DNA from: Antedon mediterranea
Taxonomy: Eukaryota > Echinodermata > Crinoidea > Comatulida > Antedonidae
NCBI RefSeq assembly: GCF_964355755.1
Contig: NC_092676.1
Span: 7,052,288 to 7,112,287, forward strand
DNA: 60,000 nt
Reading direction: 5' to 3'
Shown: in pieces, positions 51,201 to 60,000 of the stretch
Position numbering within the stretch: the stretch's first letter is position 1
Layout of the letters: each line of letters opens with the position of its first letter
Position numbers and translations under genes: made by a program
Notes under the pieces: generated by a model
What the model was told of the DNA's origin: nothing
The model's database searches: none
The model's input: the letters and a program-made list of their open reading frames with translations, nothing else

Positions 51201-54200
51201 GCCTTTAAAAAAAATTATAAAAAAACTTACGTTACAGAAACTATAATTATGTTTCTATGTAGGCCAGTAATAGTAAACCGTTTAAATGTCTAAAACTTTT
51301 TTATTGATAAATTTTTTAAAGATTTATTAATAACTCTGACGTGGGCATTCTTTTAAATATATTAAATATCTGGTAGCGCTATACGTAATAATATTAATTA
51401 AACGATCATGTGCCCATGATCAATCAATACGTAATAGCCGTCGAGAAACAAAACAATTCTATTTTATATCCGTACAACCACGCTATTTCCACGTCAGTCG
51501 CATTATATTGTGAATAATTCAATCATTATTCGAAACTGTGTTTTTTTATTTTAATTTTCATAAATTTTTTTCATTTTTAAACGTACAATGTATTGTCCAA
51601 CAATAAACTAAAATTATGTTTTAACGGGTTTTAATTTCATTTTACTATGAAATAAGTACCGTATTTATTCGCCACCGACGTTTATAGTTCAAGGGATTTT
51701 TACAGGGGAGTTTATTCGGGTATGGCGTTTATTTTTTGGGTGTAATATGGTAACATGTATAATCAAATAAATACCCCATGAATATGAACAAGTAAAACAC
51801 AATTAATATCAAAAAGTGATAAAATAAATACAAAATCAAAATGCTTGGTAAATCAATGAATTATACTAAAAATAGAAATCAATCAAGCAATCTATCAATC
51901 AAAGTAACATTATTTCTCTTATAATATTCATAGTAAATAAAAATTAACTAAATATTAAATATGTTTGTTTGTTTTTATTGATTTTCCACACAAAATGAAT
52001 ATGATAATTAAGTAACAATAAACATATATATATACAAGAAAGATGTGTGGCTGGAGGGCAAATAAGTTCAAAGAACTTAAAGGCTTACCCACCAGAAAAG
52101 ATACAATAAACATTATAAAGTATGACGAGTAATTAATACATAGTAAGAATATAAAATAAGAAGTAAAAATACATAAGTAAAATAAAAAATTTAAAAAGTA
52201 GATAAATAAGAAATACAGTAGTATAAGTTATTAAAATGAATCATGTGTGAGTGTTTTAAACTTTAGCATTTGCACAAGTAATAATAAGTTACGTAGTATT
52301 CAAGTACTAATAAATTATTTATTATATTCAGAGACTAAACGCTTTTTGTAGTTGTATTTAAAACTAGAGACTGTACATTTTCTTTTTCTTGAGATAACTC
52401 TCCAGAGCTTAGGTCCAACATAAAAAACAAAGTGACGACGGGGCTTATAAAACGACTTATCAGGAATAAAATTATTTATCGAACTTCTAGTGTTATGTGT
52501 ATGACCTTCAGCAGTTTTTGAAAATAGAGAAAGATATTTTTAGATAAGCGGAACATAAATAGAGCTATCTGAAGCTTATTCAAATCATAAATATTTAGAA
52601 CGTTAAGCTTATAAAAAAGTAATTTCGAATGTGATCTATAAGATTGCCCTGCACAAATACGTAAAGCACGTTTTTGTAATTTAAACAAGCAGTCAATATG
52701 GGTAGTCTCATTACTAAGCCATGGGCACAATGTATCGAACTTAACCGGCCCAACTTAAATTAATATATGAAAGATAAGGTAAAACTAAGACATTGTATAA
52801 TGTGAGTAGGATTTGTTGAGGGAGTAGATGTTTAAGTTTGTTAATTATACCTATGTTTCTAGCGATCAAGCTACTGGTTATATTAATATGTTGCTTCCAT
52901 GTCAAAGTTGAGTCAATAGTGACACCAAGGAACTTGATTTCATGAACATGGTTAATTAGCATTTTATTAATGTATATATTTTTATCTGTTTTTGTTTTGG
53001 CTTTAGGTTTTGAAAAAAATAATGTAATTGGTTTTGGATATGTTAAGAATTAATTTGTGTTATGTTATGTTGTTATGCAAAAGTTTGTATATAATGCATG
53101 TGGCGGAGAGTTTAAGCTATTCAAGATATAAATAAACGCCATTGGGAGTTTATTCGAAGGAGGTGGGGATGATTACAAAATATTATTGCGTTATAGGAAA
53201 AACCCGTGTTTCCTCTTGTCATTGACGTAGAGGTCATTTACCTTTCAAGTCAGAATCAAGTAGGTTTGCATCCTGTACCATGGTCATTTGTGGAGCAAAG
53301 TTGATATTTTTTAAATTTTAATAAGTTTTTAACTAGAATTAACTATTTATCTAGCCATGGTATACCACATTTTTACTGAATGATAACATTGTTGTTCTTC
53401 TTCTTAACGTTTTCCGTCTTCCGACATTACGCTTTCCACAATTTGTTTCCATTTTTGTCTGTTTATGGCAGGATGGTTTTTGTTATTATATTTAATATGT
53501 ATAATGTAATTATTTTTGTTAAATTTACACATAATTTGAACTTTTGAGGACGTTAATAAAAAAATTAAAAATAGTGAAAAATAACTATTATTTTAATAGC
53601 CATCGACATCAACGGAGACCCAACTAAATGCCGATGGGCTAACAAAGACGAATGTCCAGGAGTTAGGGACAGCAGTGACGTATACCCTGTATGTGGCCAG
53701 CCGACAGAATTGACAGTTCTCCATGAGGTAGGTCTATCACGAAGCTAGACATGTACGAGTGAAATAATTAGACATTAAACGTAGACATACAAAAGAGAAT
53801 TTACATCTTACAAGAGAAGAATAACATTTACGATCTTCTTTATCTTTACCGACTCTCATCGATGCGAACCACGAACGTCACGCACAGTCTTGTTACTGAT
53901 TCACCCTTCCTCATTGGTCGGAATGGGTAATTCCCTAGTCTCGCCAGGCTATCACTTTCACAACAATTGCTTACTTCCACATGTATCATATCCCATTAGT
54001 CAGAATAATTACATTTAATTTCTTTTCTTTTGTGACGTCCAATAATTTATTTATACCTTATTAGGAAGTAGACGCGATATTAATTGTATTTAAAGAATTT
54101 TTGGAATATACAATCTAAGTCACGTGGAAAAATTGCTGCGTCACTCTTGTTTCCTAATACACAATGATGAAGAGTGTGACCAGCTTTGCTGGCCATACGG

Positions 54201-57200
54201 AACAAGCTTGTAATGAATATATATAATATACATTCTTAATGCCTAATCTAATGGATATGTTTAAATATGTGTGTATACTTTACATAATGACATATGTGTA
54301 AAAACAACAAAGTATAATGTATTCAAAGGACGACATAAAGACTCAAATACATCTCAGGACATAACAATTACATACGGTAACTTATTTAGACAAAAAACAT
54401 TTTACAATCAATACGGTACAATTTATAAAAAAAACCCATTTTTTTGGCGACTGGTGTAATGTATGATGTTGCTGAAACGAAAAAATAAAAGTGGGGCGAC
54501 CATTTTGTGTGTGTTAATGTTACAAACATTAAACAAGGTTCAGGTCGGTACCGTAACTTCTTTGAACGTGTTTTCTTTACATTTTTCATTTTTACAGAAA
54601 GCTTGCCAGATCGAGTTTATCACCGGAGAAAATGAGTTGGAAGGATGGTATGCAGCTTCAGTAATGATTGAAGATTTTGAAGACAAAACTTACTCTAAAG
54701 CAAAGAGTACAGTTCCATTTCAGTTCTTGTTGAAAGTTACTGCACGTAAGCTATCACTAAGTTTATGATATTTCCGATCAAAATTTAAATGTTTCTTCAT
54801 TAGTCACTCACACATTATTTAAAGGTTTGTATGGCGAAATGAAATTTTGATAATACAGTTTGCGGTAAACCACGTGTATAGTTCTAAAAAGAACTGTTGT
54901 GTTGATCATCCTGATCGTCGTCCAAGGACGATTAAAGCATATAGAATATACATATTAAAACGTCGATAAACTCAACAGCCCTTTTCTCAGAACTAATACA
55001 CCTGATGTACCACACACTTTATATCAACATAGTCACATATTACAACCACGCTATTTCCACGTAAGTGATTTGACTTTTTCACAAACCATTATTCGAAACT
55101 GTCGTTTGTTAATGGTCACCTCACTTGCGTTGCGTCTACGTTAAGCTTGGTTCCCACTAGCGACACAAAGTAACCTACGCAACTTAAGGAAATGCTCTTC
55201 CAATCATTGTGTTTGCCCCCGCCCGCGTAAAATCAAACCTGCGATTTTTTACAGCACTTTGCGTCAATACGTCGTTGAGTTACGTTGCGTTACGTCGCTA
55301 GTGAGAACCACGCTTAAGCTTTAAATATATACCGTTTCTTGTTTCTTTGCTAGCCGGATCATGTGTTGCGCCAATAATTGATGTTGAGAAATGTAGTTTG
55401 GGTGAACCAGGTGAGCTGTGGAGTACAGAAGTAACTGCTTCTTTACAAGAAGATTCTGACGCAACCACGTATGTTTAATGTTCTTTTCAATAATATAAAT
55501 AAACTTGAGAATCTTGCATATACTCCTACTGACTAGCCACTGTATAGGCCACTGACTTAAGCTTGGTTTCCATTAGCGACGCAACGTAACGAAACCTACG
55601 CAACATAAGCAAATGCACTTCCAATAATTGTGTTTGTCCCCATCTGCGTGAAATCAAACCTGTGATTTTCGCAGCACTATTGCGTTGTCCGTTCCCACTT
55701 GTGATTACGTTATACATCACTTTGCGTCAATACGTCGCTAACTACTGAGTCCCTATCCCCTCCCACCCAAGACGAGTTTGACCGGATTGAAGAGCAAGCA
55801 ACATATGCAATAAAAATTAAACAATTTTTTCATGAATTATATGTACTGTAGATTTCCAATCCAAGCAAATAAGGTACCGTAATCCATAAACTATAATTAT
55901 AACCATGTTCCATTTTAGAATTACGGAGATTCAAGGTAGTTACCCAAAAGGAATGCGCGTTGAATACGTCAGTGGTTATGGACCGAATAATGCAATCGTC
56001 AAAGTTAGAGTCACGTTTAGACCTATGAAGGAGAGAACCTATGTATACAGCTTTACCGCTACGGACAACAATGGGTAAGTCTCGTCAAAACAAGTTCATA
56101 CTTCTTTACGTATTCTTTCTTTTCTTTCTTTTATTTACCCAAAAATATAAACATAAATAAAAGATAAAATTTCAAGGGAAGGGCTGAAAAATAGGGTAAA
56201 AAAAATAAATTTCAGCCCCTAAATATTGAAAATTAAATAGTCAGATAAAAGGGCAACCTTTCTAAAAATATACATAATATAATATACATAAAAACCTTTT
56301 TTTTCAAATAAACTTTCTCTCAAATATATAATTATTTTTTAGAAATAAATAAATATCTTAAACAAACAAATAAAAATCTTTAAACATCTGGAATATCATT
56401 TCACAGGTTTCCGCCGCAATACCTGATTTTTTCTTGTCTGTGAACTTTTTGAATAATGAATTATTGTATAAAATAAATTTGTTGTCTCCAGAAATTTACC
56501 ATTATACTATCATGAACAAATAAATAGTTAAATACTGATATTGCTGATAATTCATTATAATTAATGAGATATTTTGTTTATATTTGATACGACATTTATT
56601 AATTAAGGATCTTTTCAATGTAGGGTGCAGAGTAATCCGACTTCAGGACTTTTGAGAGTATCATGTAAGTTTTGATGTAACTAACCTTTCTGTTTTACGT
56701 TAATTAAATTAATCTTATCGAAATTGTATATAGGCCTATTGTTTGAATGTTTTACGAAGGAACGAAATCAAATGTTGATTTTGTGGTACACCAAGTTTAT
56801 ATAGTTCTGAAAAGAGTTTCTATCTCTTTTTATACTATAACGTGGTGTACCGCAACATTACTTATCATATTATTACAATAATAAATTTGGTTTGTTTTAA
56901 ATATAATTACCATGCGGATTAAAATGATTAAACAATTATTTAATGTTGACTGCAAACGGGATTCTTTTTTAAATTTCAATATTTTGCACAGAGACGCCTC
57001 ACAAAGATAAACCACCTTAGCTTCAAGGTGCCTCAGATGCAATTATTAAACATATACACCAATCAAATCTTGAAAAATAAAAAATGGCTGTACATAATAC
57101 AAAAATTAAACATTTTCACATTTTCAGATCCAAAAATTAAAAAAATCACTTACAAATTTAAAATTATTTATCTTTATTTTTCTCTCATAAATCTAGGCCT

Positions 57201-59845
57201 ATTGCATAACTCACAAAAGCCTACACTCATCACTCTTCATCTTTTTATTTCTTTATACACATAGCAAAGTTTTTTCAACAAGTCGCTCCTGAACCACCAG
57301 CCATCTTACCACACTTGTCAACACCAGCAATTAACACAGTCTACGACGGCAACGAAGATATGTGGATACTTAAGTTTGATTCTCCGGTAGGCCTAAATCG
57401 TCTTATCTATTTTAATGCAAAGTTACATGGAACAAGGCCAACAGCCATTAAGTCGCGTGCTACAATGCATAATGATAACGGACCGACAGACAGACCGACA
57501 GACAGACCGACAGACAGACCGACCGACATAGTGAACTATAGTCGCGTCCACGCGACTAAAAAGGCATAATTTTGACGAATTTTTTAAACTTTTTCATCAA
57601 AAACGTGCGCAAATTATCCAATTCGACGTGCTCGTATGACGTAATTTTAAGTCGAAATTGTTTAAAAGATGGTAAAATTATTAGAAAAGGCTGCAAAAAC
57701 ATAAATCACGCGAAAAAAGTATGTATTTTACGCTACGTGCGCACCACGCGCGTAAAAATTTGCGCGCGTATGGGAATTTTTGACATGCTCAAAATGACAA
57801 GAAACGCGTAGAAAGTTGATTAAAAATGAATTTTGCGCATTTTAAAATTTTAAATGCGCGTGCGCGCGTAACTTTGTGGCTTTGTGACTCATGGCAATTT
57901 TGTAAACGCTTAAAATTGCCTGAAACGTACTCTTATTTCATCGAAAATAAATTTTGAAAATTTTAAGCGCGCGTACGCATGCGTTACATGCGCTACGCAC
58001 GTAATTGTATTGCCATATGATGATTTATGCCCTGATTTATGAGTACCAAATTTTATTTAATTGTGATTCATGGTTGTGAAGATATGATTACAAACGTGAT
58101 TTCGTTAAATCGTGCGTAGACCGCGTCATTTTTTATTGCGCACCGTGAAAACATAACCACATCGATTCCTGGCCATAAGGAGTATACTGTGAAAAATTGA
58201 CTTAGCTAGATTAAACTGATATCAAGATAAGGTCAGAAAGCGATAAAACGCATAGTGATACCGGATCGACAGACCGACCGACAGACCGACCGACCGACCG
58301 ACATAGTGAACTATAGAGTCGCTTCCACGCGACTAAAAACCGATACATGCCATATTCCATTAGCCTTGTACATTAAAATAATGAAAGAGTCCGGTTCCCT
58401 TGCTCATTCTGCCTCCTTCATTCCAATAAATGGCAATTTGTGACGAAAAACAATCTTCCGATATCAAAGTCAATTGCAAGTTCCAGGGAACAAAATTCGG
58501 TCTTATTTACTTTGACAGGATTATAATCGAGCGTTATAAAAAATTAATATTATCCCATTATTTATCTGCGTTTGTAAGAACAAACTATTATTATAATATC
58601 TAAAAAATGTCAAATAATGTAAGAAATAAACAAGTTCAACTTTTCTCTACTGCTACTATTCGTCACGACACATACTGCTCTCTATCTCATGCCTTCCTCT
58701 CCGTTATCTAGTGACCTGTGTAGGCCAAAAGTTATCCGATAAGCCTATAGTTATCCTCTATGCCTACTGCTTATAAATAAATGTTCACCATACAGGTCAC
58801 ACGTCCAGAAAGAAAATCCTTCATCAGAATCCGAGAGATTGGTTCCAACAAAGTTATAACTAAATACAACGCACTTGATCCAAACGTAGTAAAATTCTCC
58901 ACAACCGATCCAACAGTCGTTCATTACCCTGCACCAGAAGGACTGGCAGGAGGCAAGGCGTATCTGGTTGATGTTGACAGAGGTTTTGGTGTCATCAATT
59001 TTAAAACACCGTGTGGAGACAGCGCCAGTGCTGCCAGTGATCACACTATCTACAGATTTGATACCGGTAAGAAATGCGTTTTACCACATTTTAAAACTTA
59101 TTTAAATTCTCGGCAAAGAATGGGAATTACTTCCATGTAGTGAAGATTATGTATTAAGAATATACTTTAAATAAAGGTGTAGCTAATAATAAAATCTAAC
59201 TTAATCAATGGCAGTTGTTCGGAAATGATAAGTTGCACATGTATAAGGGAGAGGATTTAAGTTTTACAGATGCATCACAAGAAGATTTAATGAGACGATT
59301 GGTCGTATCAGTGAGTTGTTAATTAACAATTCACTGGTCGTATGGTCCCTTGTTGCTGAAAGCAGAAAAAAGGGTAGGCCTACTTGCCAGAGGCGGAACT
59401 TTCTGTCTCAGCGTGGGTGTACACATGTACCTTCCTAGCCTTTAGTATAGCTAATAATAGCTAATAGTATAGCTAGTAACCTAAAATATCCATAGTTTCT
59501 CTAATAGTAAACTAATTTTCCTTTATTTTATTGTTAAAGTAACCCATATGCATTTTAACTGAATGTGCTGATAAATATTTGTTTCAAATCGTTATGAACT
59601 CAATTACTAACCGTTTCCGGAGATCGAAATCACTATAACTTGTTTACATTTTAATAGCAAAACCACCACAGCCAGAAGTAGAATGCGGTGACTCGTACAT
59701 TAAGGTACGCATTCCAAAATCTAAAGTCAAAAATATTCCAGCGAGTAAACTCCATCTTCACGATCCAAGATGCAAAGTTAAACAAGTCAATGCCAACTAT
59801 TATGAGATCAAGTTTGCCTATGATGAATGTGGCACGACTATTAAG
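45178..59845 (+). CDS. Secreted ZP-domain protein, first 11 coding exons (gene continues beyond window)
   Basis: Joined exons: 45178-45282, 45739-45983, 46517-46707, 53600-53727, 54598-54745, 55354-55468, 55919-56074, 56624-56664, 57265-57386, 58796-59066, 59658-59845. All junctions are GT-AG and all phases agree, giving 1,710 bases (570 residues) with no stop. Residues 1-18 are a signal peptide (cut after VYA). The mature start THYRGGTFYWE and the following Cys-containing region resemble, from memory, an uncharacterised ectodomain of marine invertebrates that begins HFRGGTISW. Residues 273-377 read like an Ig-type beta sandwich (VYSFTATDNNG). From C517 a ZP-N domain begins, with DPRC and YDECGT cysteines C546 and C565. 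ZP modules polymerise extracellular proteins into egg coats, mucus or matrix. The rest of the ZP domain, and any membrane anchor, are outside the window. The exact role is unknown. Confidence 0.85.
45739..45983 (+). CDS. ZP gene exon 2: N-terminal ectodomain
   Basis: 245 bases, acceptor TTTTATAG, donor GTGAGT, ends in phase 2. It encodes residues 36-116 with HWRLAFLL, four cysteines and the run VDYQPDVPIFTMG. It has possible N-glycosylation at NRT. Confidence 0.82.
46517..46707 (+). CDS. ZP gene exon 3
   Basis: 191 bases, acceptor TTTTTGCAG, donor GTAAGT, ends in phase 1. It encodes about residues 117-180, including MTTGICSDSSWIQLEN, CWSLLTKVD and YQVRRGCKRVIDLN. Followed by the longest intron (6,892 bp). 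Confidence 0.82.
46708..47157 (+). other. Intron 3, left part, with a small palindrome
   Basis: Non-coding. TGGAGAAATATTTCTCCA, an 18-bp perfect palindrome, lies at about 47092-47109. No exon is needed here, because exon 3 joins exon 4 in frame. Confidence 0.5.
47158..47318. mobile_element. Long palindrome (foldback element) in intron 3
   Basis: Left arm 47158-47229 and right arm 47244-47318 are near-perfect inverse copies around a 14-base loop (gaggcaaagccgag). The arms share AATGAATGTTT-type ends, 'tggtacaaataatggcac' and 'atgatgaaaggttatatcaa'. Sequence continuing to about 47470 may belong to the same element. A stem this long and symmetrical implies a recent insertion. Confidence 0.8.
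47319..48430. repeat. Intron 3 region with GAATAAACGCC-type repeat
   Basis: About 47880-48245 contains repeated 'tattcgaataaa' and 'aataaacgccgccct' words, with TTTATTCGAATAAA inverted near 48225-48240. Similar 'ccgtatttattcg' and 'ggagtttattcg' words recur at 51.66 and 53.14 kb. Taken together this is a dispersed repeat family, not gene sequence. Confidence 0.5.
48431..49250. repeat. 69-bp minisatellite in intron 3
   Basis: Units repeat every 69 bp (the word GGTGGAATGTC starts near 48803, 48872, 48941, 49010, 49079 and 49148, each 69 apart). The core is 'tttgactgctcagattcctg' then GGTGGAATGTCTCTT and CCATCCCCCATTCTGTG. The left units (48431-48720) are more diverged. Because 69 is divisible by three, frames of 282 residues (plus) and 222 residues (minus) stay open. 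No signal peptide, splice fit or known domain supports either as a gene. Confidence 0.9.
49251..49979. other. Intron 3, nothing recognised
   Basis: Non-coding AT-rich sequence with a TGTGTG run near 49473. Confidence 0.5.
49980..50795 (+). repeat. Satellite with 134-155-bp units and nested 9-bp repeat
   Basis: The word CAACTAGCGTAATACC starts near 50037, 50171 (one change), 50310, 50465, 50620 and 50759, giving units of 134, 139, 155, 155 and 139 bp. The length difference comes from the 9-bp block ACTCTAACA, present once in short units and repeated in the two long ones. A degenerate fragment of the unit recurs at about 50985-51050. Confidence 0.9.
50796..52314. other. Intron 3 repeat-derived DNA
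   Basis: It includes a decayed satellite fragment near 50985-51050 and a 'ccgtatttattcgccaccga' repeat at about 51657-51760 related to that at 47.9 kb. The AT-rich part 52030-52310 is probably the 3' untranslated end of the antisense LINE that follows. Confidence 0.45.
52315..53043 (-). pseudogene. 5'-truncated antisense LINE reverse-transcriptase remnant
   Basis: Read on the minus strand, the sequence begins with PITLFFSKPK, continues through KFLGVTIDSTLTWKQHI and YNVLVLPYLSYINLSWAG, breaks frame near 52735, then reads CLFKLQKRALRICAG, and after another break ends with FYVGPKLWRVIS and a stop at about 52315. These are the C-terminal thumb-like motifs of Jockey/CR1-type LINE reverse transcriptases. 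The catalytic FADD region is missing because of the 5' truncation. At least two frame disruptions make it dead. It lies antisense in intron 3 of the ZP gene. Confidence 0.8.
53044..53599. other. Intron 3, right part
   Basis: It holds 'aataaacgccattgggagtt' at about 53133-53152, the far side of the repeat interrupted by the LINE, and then non-coding DNA up to the acceptor TTTTAATAG. Confidence 0.5.
53600..53727 (+). CDS. ZP gene exon 4
   Basis: 128 bases, ends in phase 0 at donor GTAGGT. It encodes about residues 181-223 with DINGDPTKCRWANKDECPG, a Cys pair typical of the N-terminal ectodomain, and PVCGQPTELTVLHE. Joining exon 3 directly gives the continuous text IDLNPIDINGD. Confidence 0.85.
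54598..54745 (+). CDS. ZP gene exon 5
   Basis: 148 bases, acceptor TTTTTACAG, donor GTAAGC, ends in phase 1. It encodes residues 224-272 with KACQIEFITGENELEGWYA and VPFQFLLKVTA, a beta-rich segment. Confidence 0.85.
55145..55313. mobile_element. Family C MITE-like element in intron 5
   Basis: TTAA at 55141-55144 and 55314-55317 flank GCTTGGTTCCCACTAGCGAC on the left and CGCTAGTGAGAACCACGC on the right. This is the only family C copy with intact TTAA on both sides. The interior differs from the 26-kb copies ('gcgtaaaatcaaacctgcga'), so it is a subfamily shared with intron 6. A fragment of another copy abuts it on the left (55110-55140). Confidence 0.8.
55354..55468 (+). CDS. ZP gene exon 6
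   Basis: 115 bases, acceptor TTTGCTAG, donor GTATGT, ends in phase 2. It encodes about residues 273-310: PGSCVAPIIDVEKCSLGEPG and then STEVTASLQEDSDA. Confidence 0.85.
55558..55740. mobile_element. Family C MITE-like element in intron 6
   Basis: TTAA then GCTTGGTTTCCATTAGCGAC. It shares 'gaaatcaaacctgtgatttt' with the intron 5 copy. The right end is decayed (CGTCGCTAACTACTGAG) and an internal insertion of about 35 bp (around 'cgttcccacttgtgattacg') is present. Confidence 0.7.
55919..56074 (+). CDS. ZP gene exon 7
   Basis: 156 bases, acceptor CCATTTTAG, donor GTAAGT, ends in phase 2. It encodes about residues 311-362 with GMRVEYVSGYGPNNA and YVYSFTATDNNG; the last motif is the usual F-strand/G-strand turn of Ig-like repeats. 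Confidence 0.87.
56624..56664 (+). CDS. ZP gene exon 8 (41-bp micro-exon)
   Basis: Only 41 bases, between TTTTCAATGTAG and GTAAGT. It encodes VQSNPTSGLLRVS between two split codons and completes the preceding Ig-like unit. The phases on both sides (2 in, 1 out) fit its neighbours, which supports it despite its size. Confidence 0.8.
57265..57386 (+). CDS. ZP gene exon 9
   Basis: 122 bases, acceptor ATACACATAG, donor GTAGGC, ends in phase 0. It encodes residues 377-417: a proline-rich linker (QQVAPEPPAILP) and the start of the next module (NEDMWILKFDSP). The intron starts inside an AGGCCT word. Confidence 0.85.
57387..57561 (+). repeat. (GACAGACC)n tail with terminal hairpin, copy 1
   Basis: A GACAGACC run starts near 57481, followed by 'gacatagtgaactatagtcg' and the hairpin AGTCGCGTCCACGCGACT, then AAAAA. 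This looks like the 3' end of one dispersed element; a second complete one follows in tandem. Confidence 0.7.
57562..58338 (+). mobile_element. CpG-rich element with (GACC)n tail and hairpin end
   Basis: About 780 bp ending in a GACAGACC/GACC run (58266-58301), 'gacatagtgaactatagagt' and CGCTTCCACGCGACTAAAAA, matching the end just upstream. The body has many CGCG and GCGC words (57720-58000), unusual in this AT-rich DNA. Head-to-tail copies in intron 9 suggest a single element family. The hairpin near the end recalls Helitron ends, but the CTRR terminus is not seen. Confidence 0.6.
58339..58795. other. Intron 9, right part
   Basis: Non-coding sequence up to the acceptor CACCATACAG. Nothing recognised. 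Confidence 0.5.
58796..59066 (+). CDS. ZP gene exon 10
   Basis: 271 bases, ends in phase 1 at donor GTAAGA. It encodes residues 418-507, from VTRPERKSFIRIREIG through YPAPEGLAGGKAYLVDVD to FKTPCGDS. It looks like a beta-sandwich module I cannot name. An ATG in its upstream intron (58781) makes a misleading open frame. Confidence 0.87.
59658..59845 (+). CDS. ZP gene exon 11: start of ZP-N domain
   Basis: 188 bases, acceptor TTTTAATAG, donor GTAAGT, ends in phase 0. It encodes residues 508-570. VECGDSYIKVRIPK, LHLHDPRCKV and FAYDECGTTIK are the signature of the ZP-N half (cysteines C517, C546, C565). The fourth ZP-N cysteine and the ZP-C half must lie on exons outside the window. Confidence 0.9.
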
Positions 59846-59894
59846 GTAAGTTCACTGGTAGGCCTACACTACATTGTAGGTTTTATAAAATGTG

Positions 59895-60000
59895 TTGTGG
59901 CATAACGTAGAGACCTGAGGCCCCTGGTTTAGGAACCCTAAGTGACCCTCCAACGTTGGAGGCTTCGGGCGTTTTTAGCCTTTTTCGACATATTTTAATG
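59895..60000 (+). mobile_element. hAT-like MITE (family D), cut by the window end
   Basis: TTGTGGCATAACGTAGAGAC resembles the CAGTGGCGTAACG end of the other copies, and 'gcctttttcgacatatttta' matches 'gccctttttgacatgtttta' in copy 1. The right end is outside the window. Confidence 0.55.

Noticed and set aside
57562-58338. Helitron 3' end
   Set aside because: A hairpin is present but the expected CTRR end and an A/T insertion site were not seen; kept only as an unclassified element.
58781-59140. 119-residue frame starting at an ATG
   Set aside because: The ATG is in intron sequence and the end runs into the next intron; the real coding part is exon 10 (58796-59066).

Overview
The window looks like an AT-rich metazoan nuclear genome with long introns, sparse genes and many short non-autonomous transposons. 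A one-exon Frizzled-4 receptor gene, a secreted zona pellucida (ZP) protein gene with GT-AG introns, and a very frequent palindromic AGGCCT word suggest a marine invertebrate, perhaps an echinoderm or other non-vertebrate deuterostome. That assignment is an inference from gene content and repeat style, not a proven identification.

Layout: 1-7927 is intergenic DNA upstream of Frizzled-4, with a tight pair of AACCGGTT words near 5.7 kb. 7928-9571 is the intact intronless Frizzled-4 coding sequence. 9572-41.2 kb has no gene I can support. It holds a succession of inverted-repeat elements (MITE-like families called A to D here), a 21-bp minisatellite inside a family A element, a CT-rich tract, a CAT/CGT trinucleotide array, a tRNA-like sequence with a T-run terminator, a SINE-like repeat and a LINE tail that jumped into a family A element. 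41313-42178 on the minus strand holds the last two exons of an unidentified gene whose protein ends in a tail with PPxY motifs. 45178-59845 on the plus strand holds the first 11 coding exons (570 codons, all phases consistent) of a secreted protein that enters a ZP-N domain just before the window ends. Its 6.9-kb third intron is packed with repeats: a long palindrome, a 69-bp minisatellite open in several frames on both strands, a 134-155-bp satellite with an internal 9-bp repeat, and a 5'-truncated antisense LINE.

The three genes are not visibly a functional unit: one is a Wnt/Norrin-type receptor, one a membrane-tail-like protein likely bound by WW-domain ubiquitin ligases, and one an extracellular matrix or coat type protein. 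The repeats are the most distinctive part: family A elements carrying different numbers of a 21-bp repeat, two families flanked by TTAA, a hAT-like family with recognisable 8-bp target duplications, and two nested insertions that give relative ages. Lengths and counts were read by eye from the sequence; no alignment or database search was run.
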